From Prorocentrum cordatum (lineage: Eukaryota > Sar > Dinophyceae > Prorocentrales > Prorocentraceae), in assembly GCA_963575745.1 (NCBI GenBank), contig CAUYUJ010018735.1:1-64000 (forward strand): 64,000 nucleotides of DNA, read 5' to 3'. A program made the position numbers and the translations under genes. The stretch's first letter is position 1. Every line of letters starts with the position of its first letter. Shown in pieces: positions 54,255-64,000 of this stretch. The notes under the pieces are model-generated. The model was not told where the DNA came from. It saw nothing but the letters and a program-made list of their open reading frames with translations, and searched no databases.

Positions 54255-54345
54255 GCGGCGGCGACGACGACGACGGCGACGACGACGGCAACGACGGCGG
54301 CGATGACGACGACGACGACGGAGACGACGGCGGCGACGACGCGCG
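53578..54345. repeat. (GGA)n, (GTC)n and (GAC)n compound microsatellite
   Basis: GGA run 53578-53690, GTC run 53835-53965, GAC run 54150-54340. The GTC and GAC arms are complementary and could form a long imperfect hairpin. Confidence 0.9.
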
Positions 54346-54514
54346 GCCGCGGGGTCAGTCAGAGTTTTGGATCTTGCAGGATCCTGCAGGGCCAGGGCTG
54401 CATTGACCCGGGTGAGATCCTGCAAGGTCTGATTGACCCGGGTCTGGATTGACCCGGATGAGAGATCCTGCAGGGTGGGGGTCGTGCGGGACTTCGTTTG
54501 TTGCGGCGGCGAGC

Positions 54515-54725
54515 CCAGGTGTCAAGCAGTGGCGAAACGTTTTGGCTCGCCTACGTGACCACCAGAGAATGTTCCAAGAACTTTTGGTCCATTAGTGGTC
54601 TGCACGAGATGTTCTTAGGAGCATTTCTGTCCGACAGTATCCTGTTGTAACACATCTGGTTTATGCTCTAAGAACATTGTTCTTGTTCTCAGAGCACTTC
54701 TGGGTTCTTTGATAATGTCGTGGAA
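54515..54725 (+). repeat. dispersed repeat, copy 1 (GTTCTTAGAACATT...)
   Basis: CAAGCAGTGGCGAAACG, TTTTGGCTCGCCTACGTGAC, AATGTTCCAAGAAC and later GATGTTCTTAGGAGCATTTC, TCTAAGAACATTGTTCTTG. The segment at 55385-55570 has the same order. Both contain several GTTCTTAGAAC-like palindromes. Confidence 0.7.
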
Positions 54726-54824
54726 GGCTTATAATTTCGTGGTTCAGACCAGTGATTTGGGTGAGTTCCTGCGGGGCCATGGGCGGAAGTAGAGCCGCCG
54801 CCTTCAGGACACAGAGTGCCAGAG

Positions 54825-55060
54825 GATAAGGAGGAGGAGGAGGACATAGAAGAGGAGATGTCGAGGAAAAGGGCGAGGAGGAAACATACCAGGAGGACGA
54901 GTAGGAGGAGGAGAGCGGAGAACGAGGAGGGCAAGGAGGGGGAGGATGCGGAGGAGAGCGGGGAGGAGGAGGAGGAGGAGGAGTGAGAAGGAGACGGAGG
55001 AGGAGGAGGAGGAGACGGAGAGGAGGAGGATGAGGTGGAGGAGGAGGACCAGATTAATTA
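54825..55060. repeat. (GGA)n tract
   Basis: Purine-rich GGAGGA repeats. Confidence 0.9.
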
Positions 55061-55384
55061 CAGCAACGATGTACACACGATGCTGCGTTACACCCTCCCA
55101 TTCCAAGTCCCCTTTTCACTCGTCCCTACGCGTCCTCCTTTTCACTACAAGAAGCGTCGCCTTGAACTGCCAGCACAGCTAGGCCTGCCATTTAGGCGGC
55201 GCCCCCGCTTTGAAAAGGAACTGGCTTGCATCGTCCTGGCGCGTTAGCAGGGGCGCCAAGGACATCAGTCATGTAGTTCAGCGCGGTGTCCGGCGCGACC
55301 CTCTTTACGAGGAAGGACCGCCCCCGTCCGTGTCACTGCTGCACGGGCTTGCTCCTGTGGTCATGCACTCCGAGGAAGCCTCAA

Positions 55385-55570
55385 TCAAGCAGTGACGAAG
55401 CTTCCTGGCTCGCCTATAGTCCTACCAAACAATGTTCTAAGAGCTGTTCACGAAATGTTCTTAGAACATTTCTGGCTCGGAGTGTCTTGTTTTATTACAT
55501 CGGGTTTATGCTATAATAACCTTGTTATTGTTCTTAGAACATTTTTGGGTTCGAAGAACATTTCGTGGGA
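55385..55570 (+). repeat. dispersed repeat, copy 2
   Basis: CAAGCAGTGACGAAGCTTCC, AATGTTCTAAGAGCTG, AATGTTCTTAGAACATTTCT and TTGTTCTTAGAACATTTTTG. It aligns with 54515-54725 at a spacing of about 865 bp. Confidence 0.7.
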
Positions 55571-55839
55571 GGACTGTAGGAATGCCCGGACGGTCGGTCC
55601 CTGCTCAACTCAAGGGACAGCTCGTTTTTGAAACAGCAGCCGCAACGTATCCCTTTCAGCCCTACGTGCGTTGATGTTTCGGCTCTCTTTTTTTATGAAC
55701 GGCGTCTCGGGCGAGAACACCAGGAGGCGCTGTGCGCTGAACCTCCTGTGGGCCGACAGGGTGAGCCCTGCGCATCGCGCGTGCTGCGCGGCGTCCTGGC
55801 GGCTCTCTGGCCGGTGGGGGTTCCCAGGAGGCTTACTGT

Positions 55840-56000
55840 CAGGAGAGGAAAAAACTCACAGACACAATTAATCGTCGATTCCGAGGAAAATATGGGAAAA
55901 TATGGGAAGTGGGGGGGAAGACAAAAACTCTGAAAATATGGGGAAATATGGGGAATATTTTTATTTGTGTGTATTTATTTGTGTGTCCTGGGGCCCCTTC
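55840..56000 (+). mobile_element. TIR family 2, copy 3
   Basis: CAGGAGAGGAAAAAACTCAC, AATTAATCGTCGATTCCGAG, GAAAATATGGGAAAATATGG and TTTGTGTGTCCTGGGGCCCC. Same orientation as the other three. Confidence 0.8.
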
Positions 56001-56216
56001 ATACTGACCACGGACTTGTAACCCAGGGTAGGGGCGTTTCTGCATTCCTGCAGTTGTGGCAAGGCGTAGCCTGCCCATGGAATCTGCCACCGTGCCGAAC
56101 GCCGCGCGCAGCAACGAACAGCGCCCGGCGCTGCTGCGAGGGCCCACTCTTGGCAAAGGAGCAGTGCTCCCTGCGAGCTTTTGAAACTCCTGATGCCGAG
56201 CAGTGCTCACTGCGAG

Positions 56217-56340
56217 TCCTCCTCCTCCTCCTCCTCCTCCCCCTCCTCCTCCTCCTCCTCCTCCTCCCCATCCTCCTCCTCCTCCTCCTCCTCCTCCTCC
56301 TCCTCCTCCTCCTCCTCCTCCTCCTCCTCCTCCTCCATGG
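56217..56340. repeat. (TCC)n microsatellite
   Basis: Almost uninterrupted CTCCTCC run. Sequence 56340-56780 is GATTCC-rich; no gene is recognised. Confidence 0.95.
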
Positions 56341-56790
56341 GCGGAAGAGGTCTCTGGGCACGGATGTCCGCGACGCCGCAGCGGGCCCCCCCGCCGCCTC
56401 GGCGGGGCACGCCGCCCTCCGTCCGTGGACCCGACGGGGGGCGAGCTTTTGGGGGACGAGTGCGCTCGGCGCCCGGGCGGGCACGCCGCTGCGGGGCCTC
56501 GTTTCGATTCCTCCGATGCGATTCGCTTCGATTCCGATGGATTCCGATTCCGACCCGATTCGGCTTCGGGTTCCGATCTGGGCTCCGATGCCTTGCTGGA
56601 GCCCTGCGAGCCCGCCGCTTTTCGCCGATTCGGCTTTTCCCGACTCGGCTGCCGATTTCCGCCGGCTCGGTTCTTTTCGATCGCCGATCCGACTCATCCA
56701 CTCAATCCTGGGCTCTCCTGCCGCTGCTGCAGCGGCCCCGCGTCCTCCGGGCCTTTGAGGGTCTGCTGCGAGCTCGTGGGGCTGATGTTC

Positions 56791-56940
56791 CGTCGGGCCT
56801 GTCCCTCTACAGGGGGAAGGTTCACGAAGAGCCCCAAAAAATAGTCCGGGGACTCTGTTTTGGTCATTTTTGAAGTATTTTGGGGGTATTGTCGAGTTTG
56901 TCACCCAAGCTCCCCCTGTACGGGGACGCGCCCGACTTGA
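56791..56940 (+). mobile_element. TIR family 1, copy 8 (11-bp TSD)
   Basis: Flanked by GGCTGATGTTC at 56780-56790 and 56941-56951. Ends CGTCGGGCCTGTCCCTCTAC and GGGGACGCGCCCGACTTGA; inner motif AATAGTCCGGGGAC. Confidence 0.9.
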
Positions 56941-57077
56941 GGCTGATGTTCGCGCTGTGAAGGCGACGGCCACAGTGTTGAGAGCGTCCCCCCCGCCATC
57001 CGTGAGACTGGTGCCGAGATGTCCCACGTGAGCGCACGCGGCGCTGCGGCGAGAGCCAGATCATGACAAGGATCCCT

Positions 57078-57237
57078 CAGGAGGAGAAGAGACACACAGC
57101 CACAATGAATCGCCGATTCCCCAGAAGATATGGGAAACTGTGGGCAGTGTGGGGGGGAGACAGAAACCCAGAAAATATGCGAGAATCTGAGGACTCCTTT
57201 TCGTCGTGTGTATTTGTTTGTGTGTCCCAGGGCTCCT
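57078..57237 (+). mobile_element. TIR family 2, copy 4
   Basis: AGGAGGAGAAGAGACACACA at the left and TGTGTGTCCCAGGGCTCCT at the right form the clearest TIR of the family. Interior AATGAATCGCCGATTCCCCA matches the other copies. Confidence 0.8.
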
Positions 57238-57372
57238 ACCAATCCTGGAGCCTCCACCCGTGAAGCGGTGGCACATTCTGTGGAGACGCACGTGCGCGGC
57301 GTTGAGAGGTGGGAGCCACACTCGGGCCGAGCGAGAGGGGGGGATTTGGAACGGGGGGGGGTACGAAATCTG

Positions 57373-57525
57373 TCCTCCTCCTCCTCCTCCTCCTCCTCCT
57401 CCTCCTCCTCCATCCTCCCCTCCTCCTCCTCCTCCCCCTCCTCCTCCTCCTCCTCCTCCTCCTCCTCCTCCTCCTCCTCCTCCTCCTCCTCCTCCTCCTC
57501 CTCCCCCTCCTCCCCCTCCCCCTCC
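57373..57525. repeat. (TCC)n microsatellite
   Basis: CTCCTCC run of about 150 bases. Confidence 0.95.
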
Positions 57526-57754
57526 GTCGCTACGAAATCTGCTGCATGCACTGGTTTCGGCCCCACCGAGGGGCCCATTCCTCGAGACATGGCCGCCCCC
57601 GGCGCCGGGAGGCGCCGGGAAAATCAGCTGCGTGAGCTGATTCTCACCCCCTCCCCTTTGCGATCCCCCCCTTTCGCCCGGCCCGAGTGAAGCGGTGGCA
57701 CACCTGTTGGGACGAACGTGCGCGGCGTTGAGGCGAGAGCCACATGCTGAGGAT

Positions 57755-59440
57755 GAATGGTCTTCCACCCGCAAGGCTGTTGCAAGATTTCAGGACGAAT
57801 GTGCGCGAATGTGCACGACGTTCCTAGGCCAGAGACGCATTTTGACCCCCCTCCATCCGTGAAGCTGTTACACATTTCAAGCTTCAGGATCGTACAAGGC
57901 GGGGACGTCTCATGCGAAACGCCTGGCCCTACCAACACATGTGGGGGTGCGACAGGGGGGAGATTCGATATCGCTTCCGACCCGCTCGATCTGATCTGAT
58001 TTCGAGGTTGCCCGAGGTTTGCATTGCGCTGTTGTGCATCCTGGTGCAGCCGATTCGATTCGACCTCGATTCCGCGCCGCTGCAACCTGATCCGACTCGG
58101 GATGATCCAGCGCCCGTTCGGACACGATCCGATTTCCCGAGCCGATTCTGATTGATCCTAGGACGAGGCGGAGGATGAGGAGATGATGATCCAGAGAAGG
58201 AGGATTTCCAAGGATTTCCAAGGATTTCAGCCACCAGGTAGCGATTATAGACGAGGCAGAGGAGGCAGAGGAGGAGGAGGAGGATGAGAAAGAGGTAGGA
58301 GTGGAAAAGGAGTAGGAACGATGAGGAGGGAGAAGGAGGGAGGAGGAGAAGAAGAGGAGGAGACGGAGGCGTGAAAGGAGGGATGAGGAGGAAGAGGAGG
58401 AGGAGGAGGGGGAGGAGGATTGGAGCGGATTGAAGCGGGATGAACGGTCACCAAACCGCATGCGACTTGCCTGACCGAGACCACGCACAGACATTCGAGC
58501 CGTCCCCGAATTGGACTATGCACGGTGGTGGCTGGAAACGATTCCGCATGCCGCTACTGCCTTGTCGCACGAGCTGACCCCAACACTTATTAGTCGAGAT
58601 GTGTCTCGCCCGATCCCCAAACGCTTGAGCAGCAACAGCGATGCTGCCACTGCCACCCCTCTGCAGCCACTCTCTGCTCTCCACTACGTGCCCGTGCTCG
58701 TCAGGCGCACTCGTGGCCGCGAAGTGGCTGGCGTCGTTGCGCTCGCTGCCTCCCTCCACTCCCGCTGCCACTGCCCCTGCCCTTCCCGCGCGCCTCGTCA
58801 TCCTCGCGCGGCCTGCCCCCAGCGGTGCAGCCGTGAGGCTGCTTGTGGCGCGGATGGTGCCAGCTTTGCCCCCCGCTCCTCGCAGAGCAGTGTCTCACCA
58901 CCCACCAAACCATCCCAACCCAACCCGAGGGCCTCAATTCGCCCTCCATTTCCAGTAGGGGGGGGGGGGGCTGGGGCGGCGAGGAACACTGACGACACAC
59001 ATGGAAGCCGCAACCCCTCCCGACGCGAAACTCGGGTCACACCCGGGTCTTCGGGTTGGGTTGGGGTGGTCTGGTAGGCAGCCAGGTGGCGCAGCCGCCC
59101 CCGCCGCTCGCCCGCCCTCTCCCGCTCGCCCCGGGCCCCGCGCTGCAGCTGCCGGCGTCGGGCTCGAGCCTCGCCCTCGCGCTCGCGCTGGGGGGGAAGA
59201 GCGGCCGAGCCGGCGGCCGCCGCACGCCCTGCCTGCGCACGCCGTGCCGCTGCGGAAGGCGGCCACTGGGGCGGGGGCAGGCTGCCCAGTGCCTCCCAGC
59301 TGTCTCAGCATCCCGAACACACGTGTCGACATGCTGGAAGCACGTGCTGCAATACGCCAGAACACGCTGAGCAGCACAGCTGCAACTCCAGGGTCGGGCT
59401 GCTGAGGTTTGCCACCGTCCTGGCGTCCTCGGCCGTGCCC
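57755..59440. other. no confident gene; purine tract and GC-rich DNA
   Basis: A GGA/GATG tract occupies 58150-58430. Elsewhere several overlapping frames are open on both strands, none with a recognised motif. GCTGCACCGCTGGGGGC on the minus strand at about 58825 resembles a further decayed PPR start. Confidence 0.4.
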
Positions 59441-60520
59441 GGCCCTGGTGCTGACAGGCTCGATCTCCAGCGCTTCGCCTCCCGCTTCTGGCAGCGTATA
59501 GCTCGGCCGTCGCGCGCGCCCCCCTGGCCCCAGCGGTGCAGCGGAGGGTATCGGACCGTCTAGTTTTGCCTCCACCTATCATAGGTTACCAGTTTGAAAC
59601 ATATCCCTATCCGTTTGTTTGACATCACCTCACCTCGATGCCGATCTTAAGGATTTCCTCAGTTTCTGACCGCCTATCCCTGAGATTGTCCTCGCTTTTT
59701 GCTTGCCCATCATAGGGGTAGGGACAAGTTCGAGGCTGGTTAACTGGGCAGCGACAGAGCCTGCTGACCCTGCTGGCCCTCCTCGCACACGCCGTACCCA
59801 GCGATGCTGCCGATGCGCTCGGGCTCCAGCTCTGCCTCCTGCTTCTCGCAGGACGCTGCCGGGGTCCCCTGCCACTGCTCGCCCCTCTCGCCCGCCCGCC
59901 CTGATGCCAGCGCTGTAGCTGATGACATTGGGCTCCAGATTCGTCTTCTACAATTTCATAGCTGAGGATGTGTGTTCGCTCCGTTTGTGGGTCCCGCACG
60001 AACAGATCCCAGCGCTGCAGCTTGCGATGTTGGCTCGCTCCTTCTCGCATGGCTCGCTTGAACGGGTCCACGCGTTGCACCTGAGGACGTATGCCTGCTC
60101 GCTCGGTTCCGCACTTTTTGCACGACCTGATACCAGCGTGGCAGGCCCAGAGGTTGACACCAACACCAATATCGACTGTGTGCCTCCAGCGAAGGAAGAA
60201 GATCCCGATCTCGGTGATGGTGGTAATCTTCTGGCTTCCAAGGTGACCGACATCTTACCACCAACACCGAATTCTAGGATCAGCTCCCCCCTGTAGAGGC
60301 AGCCCCCTGTGTTGGTGTTGGTGCCCATTTCCAGGCCTCCAACAGCGTGGGAGCTGTGGAGCCGTCCAAGCACCGTCGGTGAAAATGCTCGGGAACCCGG
60401 TCTTGTACTGCTTTGCGCGTGCCGACAGGTTCGGGGTGATCGGCAGGAGTGCCCGGGTGGCTGTCCAGAGCTCGGCGTGGTAGGTGCGTGGGCCGTCCAA
60501 ATCTTGATTGCGGGAGGGGG
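59440..60520 (-). pseudogene. PPR pseudogene with several decayed repeats
   Basis: Reading the minus strand, PPR starts recur at about 105-base spacing: HAGIRSCKKCGTERAGI (about 60140), NIASCSAGICSC (about 60022), NVISYSAGIR (about 59930), ELEPERIGSIAGYGVCEEGQ then QGQQALSL (about 59840-59760), and DTLRCTAGARGA (about 59545). They lie in different frames, so the gene is broken. The consensus they approach is the same dinoflagellate PPR seen at 837-1085. A 201-bp TIR element sits inside the first of these motifs (60142-60342). Upstream, PSIFTDGAWTAP may be more of the same gene. Confidence 0.6.
60142..60342. mobile_element. TIR element inserted in a PPR motif (8-bp TSD)
   Basis: Flanked by CAGCGTGG at 60134-60141 and 60343-60350. 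The ends carry inverted repeats of about 45 bp around GACACCAACACCAAT / GTTGGTGTTGGTGCC and CCTCCAG / CTGTAGAGG. Removing the element with one TSD copy leaves CTGATACCAGCGTGGGAGCT, which aligns with intact PPR starts on the minus strand (CTGATGCCAGCGCTGTAGCT at 59901). This family is distinct from families 1-3. Confidence 0.75.
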
Positions 60521-60689
60521 GCGGGGAAGAGGAGCGATGGGAGACGAGGGGGGACGCGACGGGGACACCCTGCGCACGCGGTTCGGTGGGGCACCACCGC
60601 TCTTTTTGAGGACTCATGACAGCACTGCCACTTCTAAGTTGGCTGCTGAAAATTCGGGACCCCCCTACCTGTGGGGAATGGCTGAGAAA

Positions 60690-60785
60690 GAGCAAGAGGA
60701 GGAGGAAGATAATCAGGATGAGGCGGAGGAGGAGAAACCGAAACCAGAGAAGGAGGATGAGGATGAGGATGAGGACGAGGATTCA
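60690..60785. repeat. (GGA)n/(GAT)n short tract
   Basis: GAGGAGGAAGAT and GATGAGGATGAG repeats. Confidence 0.8.
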
Positions 60786-60865
60786 GCGACGAAGAGGACG
60801 GCGGATAATCTGCCAATCAGAAGAGCGCACCACGGTGCGGATGAGGGCCGACAGGACGCTGGGCG

Positions 60866-62100
60866 TCAAGCTGCTCCCTCAGAACTGCTGCACGAGAGGG
60901 ACTCGCAGAGGAAGAACTCCATCCTCGCCACCTGCGGCAGCACTCGGGTGCCTGCCGCACGCTGCGAGGACGATGAATGATCTCCCGTAGGCGCCCGAGG
61001 TCCGCTTTCCTCCGCCTCGCCGTCGGGGGCTTCGTCCGCGGTGGCGACGCCGATGCTGGGGACGAAGGGAGAGGCTCCGAAGCGGTGGGGCATGCGCTTG
61101 GGCAAGGCGGCGTCGCCCACTTCCATGGCGCGGGCCACATCCGCCGTGGAGTCCAGGCGCAAGTCGGGTGCATCAGGGTGGTGAAAAGCAGCCTGAGGAC
61201 CAGCTGCGCCCCGAGAAGGCGCTTCCGACGCGCTGTCACCTGCGAAACTATCGTCCGTCTCCGCGTGGGGCCCGTCGTCTCCGCCGAAAGCCGCTCGCAC
61301 GGTCGCCACCACGACCGTCAGGATGATCTCGTCGTCGTCGCCGAGGGACAGCATGCTCGACGAATGGCACGATGAGGCTGGCCCGCTCAGCGTGCCCGTA
61401 CTCCCCGCGCAGCGTGTGGCCTCCCAGGTCGTGCGACTGCTCCGCCACCTTCCCGTCTTCGTCCTCGGGCACGTCGGTCGTGTGGGAGCGAGCACGGGTC
61501 GTGCTCGCCCTTCTGCGGCGCGGCCCAGTCGTCGTGGGGACGAAGGCCAGCACCAGCAGCATCACGAGGAAGTGCACCAGCATCTGGACGAGCATCGGCG
61601 TCGTCGCCGGCGCACGGAACACTACCAGGACAAGGAAGGTCCTCGCCAGGATGGGGTCGGTGGCCAGCGGCAGCCTGATGGGGTGCGCCAGCGGGGAGGG
61701 GCGAGGCGTCCATTCGCTGGGCCTCCACGTCCAGTTGCACGCCGACAATCGGCGCGGTGTCGCACGAGGTGGGCTCAGCGCCGCTCCTGCCGAGCCGGGG
61801 GCCTGCAGAGGCCCGCCGGGCGTGCCGCGCGGCGTTCCGGCGGTGGCGGCGGGGGCCAGGGACAGCGCGCTCTTGGGCAAGCAGCACCCGCGCCGGCCCC
61901 GCCGCTCGCTCGCGGTACCTCCAGGAGCCAGGCTCGCCGTGAGCTTGCGCGAGGGGCCGGACGGCAGCCTCGCAGGCGGCTCGGCGCCGCTGTCTCGCCG
62001 CACGACGGGCGGCAGCGGCGCCAAGCGCGGCGATGTCGCGCCACTTGGACTCCGAAGGCCGCTACGCTCTCGGGCCGCCCCCCGTCGCCACTCCCGTTGA
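60866..62100 (-). pseudogene. membrane-protein-like coding remnant, frameshifted
   Basis: On the minus strand DTAPIVGVQLDVEAQRMDAS passes (after a frame change) into LPLATDPILARTFLVLVVFR and MLVQMLVHFLVMLLVLAFVP, two hydrophobic segments long enough to cross a membrane. Then RGEYGHAERASLIVPFVEHA, and after another frame change LGDDDEIILTVVVATVRAAF and an acidic tail down to about 60868. No family is recognised. The plus strand is open too, so the call is weak. Confidence 0.3.
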
Positions 62101-62234
62101 GCCCAAAGGCCCGCTCCCCCCTCCCTCACGCCAGCCGCGTTGCCCTGTGAATCTGGGTTCGCACTGTACGCCGAGGAAGAGTCCAGGAGCGGGGGGCCGA
62201 CGGACAAATCATAGCAAACGTGGCTACGGAAAGA

Positions 62235-62322
62235 GGGACGGCGGAGGAGGAGGATGAGGATGAGGAGGATGAGGAGGAGGGACGGTGATGATGATGGTGA
62301 TGATGATGATGCTGATGATGAC

Positions 62323-62377
<55 letters not shown>

Positions 62378-62383
62378 ATGATT

Positions 62384-62425
<42 letters not shown>

Positions 62426-62431
62426 ATGATT

Positions 62432-62505
<74 letters not shown>

Positions 62506-62695
62506 GATGATGGTGATGATTATGACGCTGATGATGATAATGAGGAGGAAGAGGAGGATGAGGAGGCTGAACAGAAGGAGGAGCATGAGGAGGAGCAGCC
62601 ATAGGAGGGATGCAGAGAAGGAAGAGGAGGAGGAGGAGGAGGGGGAGGAGGAGGAGGAGGAGGAGGAGGAGGAGGCGGCGGAGGCGGCGGCGCCC
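62235..62695. repeat. (GAT)n microsatellite with (GGA)n flanks
   Basis: About 230 bases of GATGAT (62285-62530) with GGA runs before and after. Poly-Asp, poly-Met, poly-His and poly-Ile frames over it are artefacts. Confidence 0.95.
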
Positions 62696-63027
62696 CCGCG
62701 CCGACGAGGCGCGCGCGCCGAGCGCGGACCACGGCGGCCTGGGCGGCCCTTCGCGGAGGCTGGCCGGGGCCACGACGACCCCTGGCGGCGATGACGCCGA
62801 CGCCGACCGCGGAGTGCGGCCGCCTGTCCCCGTGCCCTCGCTCTCTTCGGTGCCCCCCTTGCGCCCCGCATCTGCCGCGTGGCCAGAGACTTGGTCACTG
62901 GACAAGGGGTCTTGCCTTGCTCTGTCGCGGGTGCGGCAGCTGCGCCATTGGAAGACACCCCAGAGACCTTTTAGCAGGTTGCCGCGTTCATACAGGAAGA
63001 AGAAGCAGGCGCAGATGTTTCGCAACG

Positions 63028-63186
63028 TTAGGGCTTGTCCCTCTACAGGAGGAGTGTTTGAACATACTCAAACTATAGTGTGGGGCCTTTTTTGTTTTGG
63101 ATTTTTTTGAGTATTTTCTGATAATGTTCAAAGTTTATGATAGTTTCGCCCAAAATCCGCCCGCAGGGGGACACGCCCGACCTAAC
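63028..63186 (+). mobile_element. TIR family 1, copy 9 (7-bp TSD)
   Basis: Flanked by CGCAACG at 63021-63027 and 63187-63193. Ends TTAGGGCTTGTCCCTCTACA and GGGGGACACGCCCGACCTAA, with GGAGGAGTGTTTG inside the left end. Confidence 0.9.
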
Positions 63187-63387
63187 CGCAACGGGGGACT
63201 TCCCTGGCCCCGCGCCCCTCTCGGCAGGATGTCGCCTCTCCTGGGCCCCGGGAGCTCGCGCGGCGGACCTGCGGGGGTCCGCTGTGTTTTGAGACGGGGC
63301 TGCCGAGGCTCCGGCGCCCACCCCCCCCTGTTGTACACGCCGGTCGTTGAAAGTATGTATTTTTGGATGCCCAAATCCTAATCTACT

Positions 63388-63522
63388 TTAGGCGCCTTCC
63401 TACTTCAAGATTCGAGCGGTCTTTCTTTTTTCCTCCTCTTCAGGGTGCGGGCGGAAGTCCAATCTAATACTTCCAACGCCTTCCCACATCATGTTTCTAC
63501 CCACTTCTTCCGACCGGCGTGT
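63388..63522 (+). repeat. dispersed repeat, copy 2 of 45292-45420
   Basis: GGCGCCTTCCTACTTCAAGA ... CCTCTTCAGGGTGCGGGCGG ... CAACGCCTTCCCACATCATG ... CCGACCGGCGTG. DNA to 64000 has open frames on both strands but no recognised gene. Confidence 0.7.
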
Positions 63523-64000
63523 AAGCCATCTATCGCAGGACAGCCCGTCTACGTGCCTGGGCGCTTCAGTCCCGCTCGTGTGCACGGCACTCGAGGCAGC
63601 CCAGTGGCTTCACGACGGCGTCGCCGAGCTCGTCCTCGTGCTGCCGTGGCCGCTCCCCCTCTCCCTCCCCCCCCCCAGAGGGAGGCCCACGTCGAAACGC
63701 GAGGGTGGGTCAAGCGAGGGGGGGGGCCTCACTTTAGCCGAGGCTGCCGCCCCGAATTCTCTGGCCCGGGCCCGCAGCGTGCGGTATCGGCCCCCTGCGC
63801 TCTGTGGTGTCCCAGTCGAAGGGTGGTTGGAGCTGGGGGCTGCAGCTGGAGAAGGCGGGGTACTGCAGGAGGGAAGGACAGGAGGGAGGAGGAGGAGATC
63901 CTCCTCCGTTGCCGCGTGAGGCCACCGCCGAGCAGCAGGAGTTCCCCGCTCCGCCGCCCACCCCCGCCGTGCTGCGCGCACTCCTCCCCGGCCTCCTCGC

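Larger units (their letters stand above)
57006..57755. repeat. ~65-bp unit repeated three times, split by insertions
   Basis: Units of the type GGTGCC/GTGGCACA ... CGTGCGCGGCGTTGAG..GAGAGCCACA at about 57006-57065, 57255-57325 and 57686-57755. A TIR family 2 copy separates the first two and a (TCC)n plus palindrome segment the last two, so a once-tandem array has been interrupted. Confidence 0.65.

Noticed and set aside
62224-63025. Poly-His, poly-Ile, poly-Asp and poly-Met ORFs
   Set aside because: All frames of a (GAT)n microsatellite.
26703-63186. Strict same-orientation rule for TIR family 1
   Set aside because: The copy at 44401-44560 has its inner motif on the minus strand, so the bias is 8 to 1, not absolute.

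Overview
The window looks like nuclear DNA of a dinoflagellate, probably a GC-rich, repeat-laden genome of the Prorocentrum type (the genus is inference). The evidence is a perfect 22-nt match to the dinoflagellate spliced leader at 12161-12182, PPR motifs with the dinoflagellate wording (SYNAG.SACEKG.QW..AL.LLSEM), a Ty1/copia-type polyprotein that includes a methyltransferase-like domain, very long introns, and almost no intact protein-coding ORF. The long open frames are nearly all by-products of low-complexity DNA.

Layout. 0-12.8 kb: a PPR exon followed by many blocks of a satellite-like sequence (CCAAGA every 10-11 bp), punctuated by an AT-rich core and interrupted by microsatellites, an 847-bp tandem duplication and a three-unit tandem array; the spliced-leader match lies at the end of one block. 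12.9-15.6 kb: small tandem repeats and one or two weak exon candidates. 15.8-25.9 kb: a decayed copia-like element in normal domain order (gag-like/RING, protease, methyltransferase-like, zinc knuckle, integrase, RT, RNase H), broken by stops and frameshifts and carrying 20 copies of a 14-nt hairpin. 28.2-35.0 kb: Ala-rich coding pieces, a LINE-type RNase H/zinc C-terminus, an EEP-nuclease-like pseudogene and a coiled-coil ORF, carrying a different 16-nt hairpin in 12 copies. 36.9-37.5 kb: an unrecognised frameshifted gene. 38.8-39.9 kb: inverted satellite. 41.9-43.9 kb: AT-richer DNA with a 79-bp tandem repeat. 44.6-51.6 kb: two halves of a C2HC zinc finger that would join across a 6.9-kb intron. 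59.4-60.5 kb: a minus-strand PPR pseudogene with a 201-bp TIR element inserted in a PPR motif. 60.9-62.1 kb: a weak minus-strand membrane-protein-like pseudogene.

From 26 kb onward the intergenic/intronic DNA is populated by several families of ~150-200 bp terminal-inverted-repeat elements, many flanked by 7-11 bp (once 20 bp) direct repeats, which resemble non-autonomous DNA transposons or introner elements. The two most unusual signals are these TIR families, including one demonstrable insertion inside a PPR motif, and the two unrelated families of tiny hairpins, each confined to its own retroelement-like region and mostly in one coding phase.
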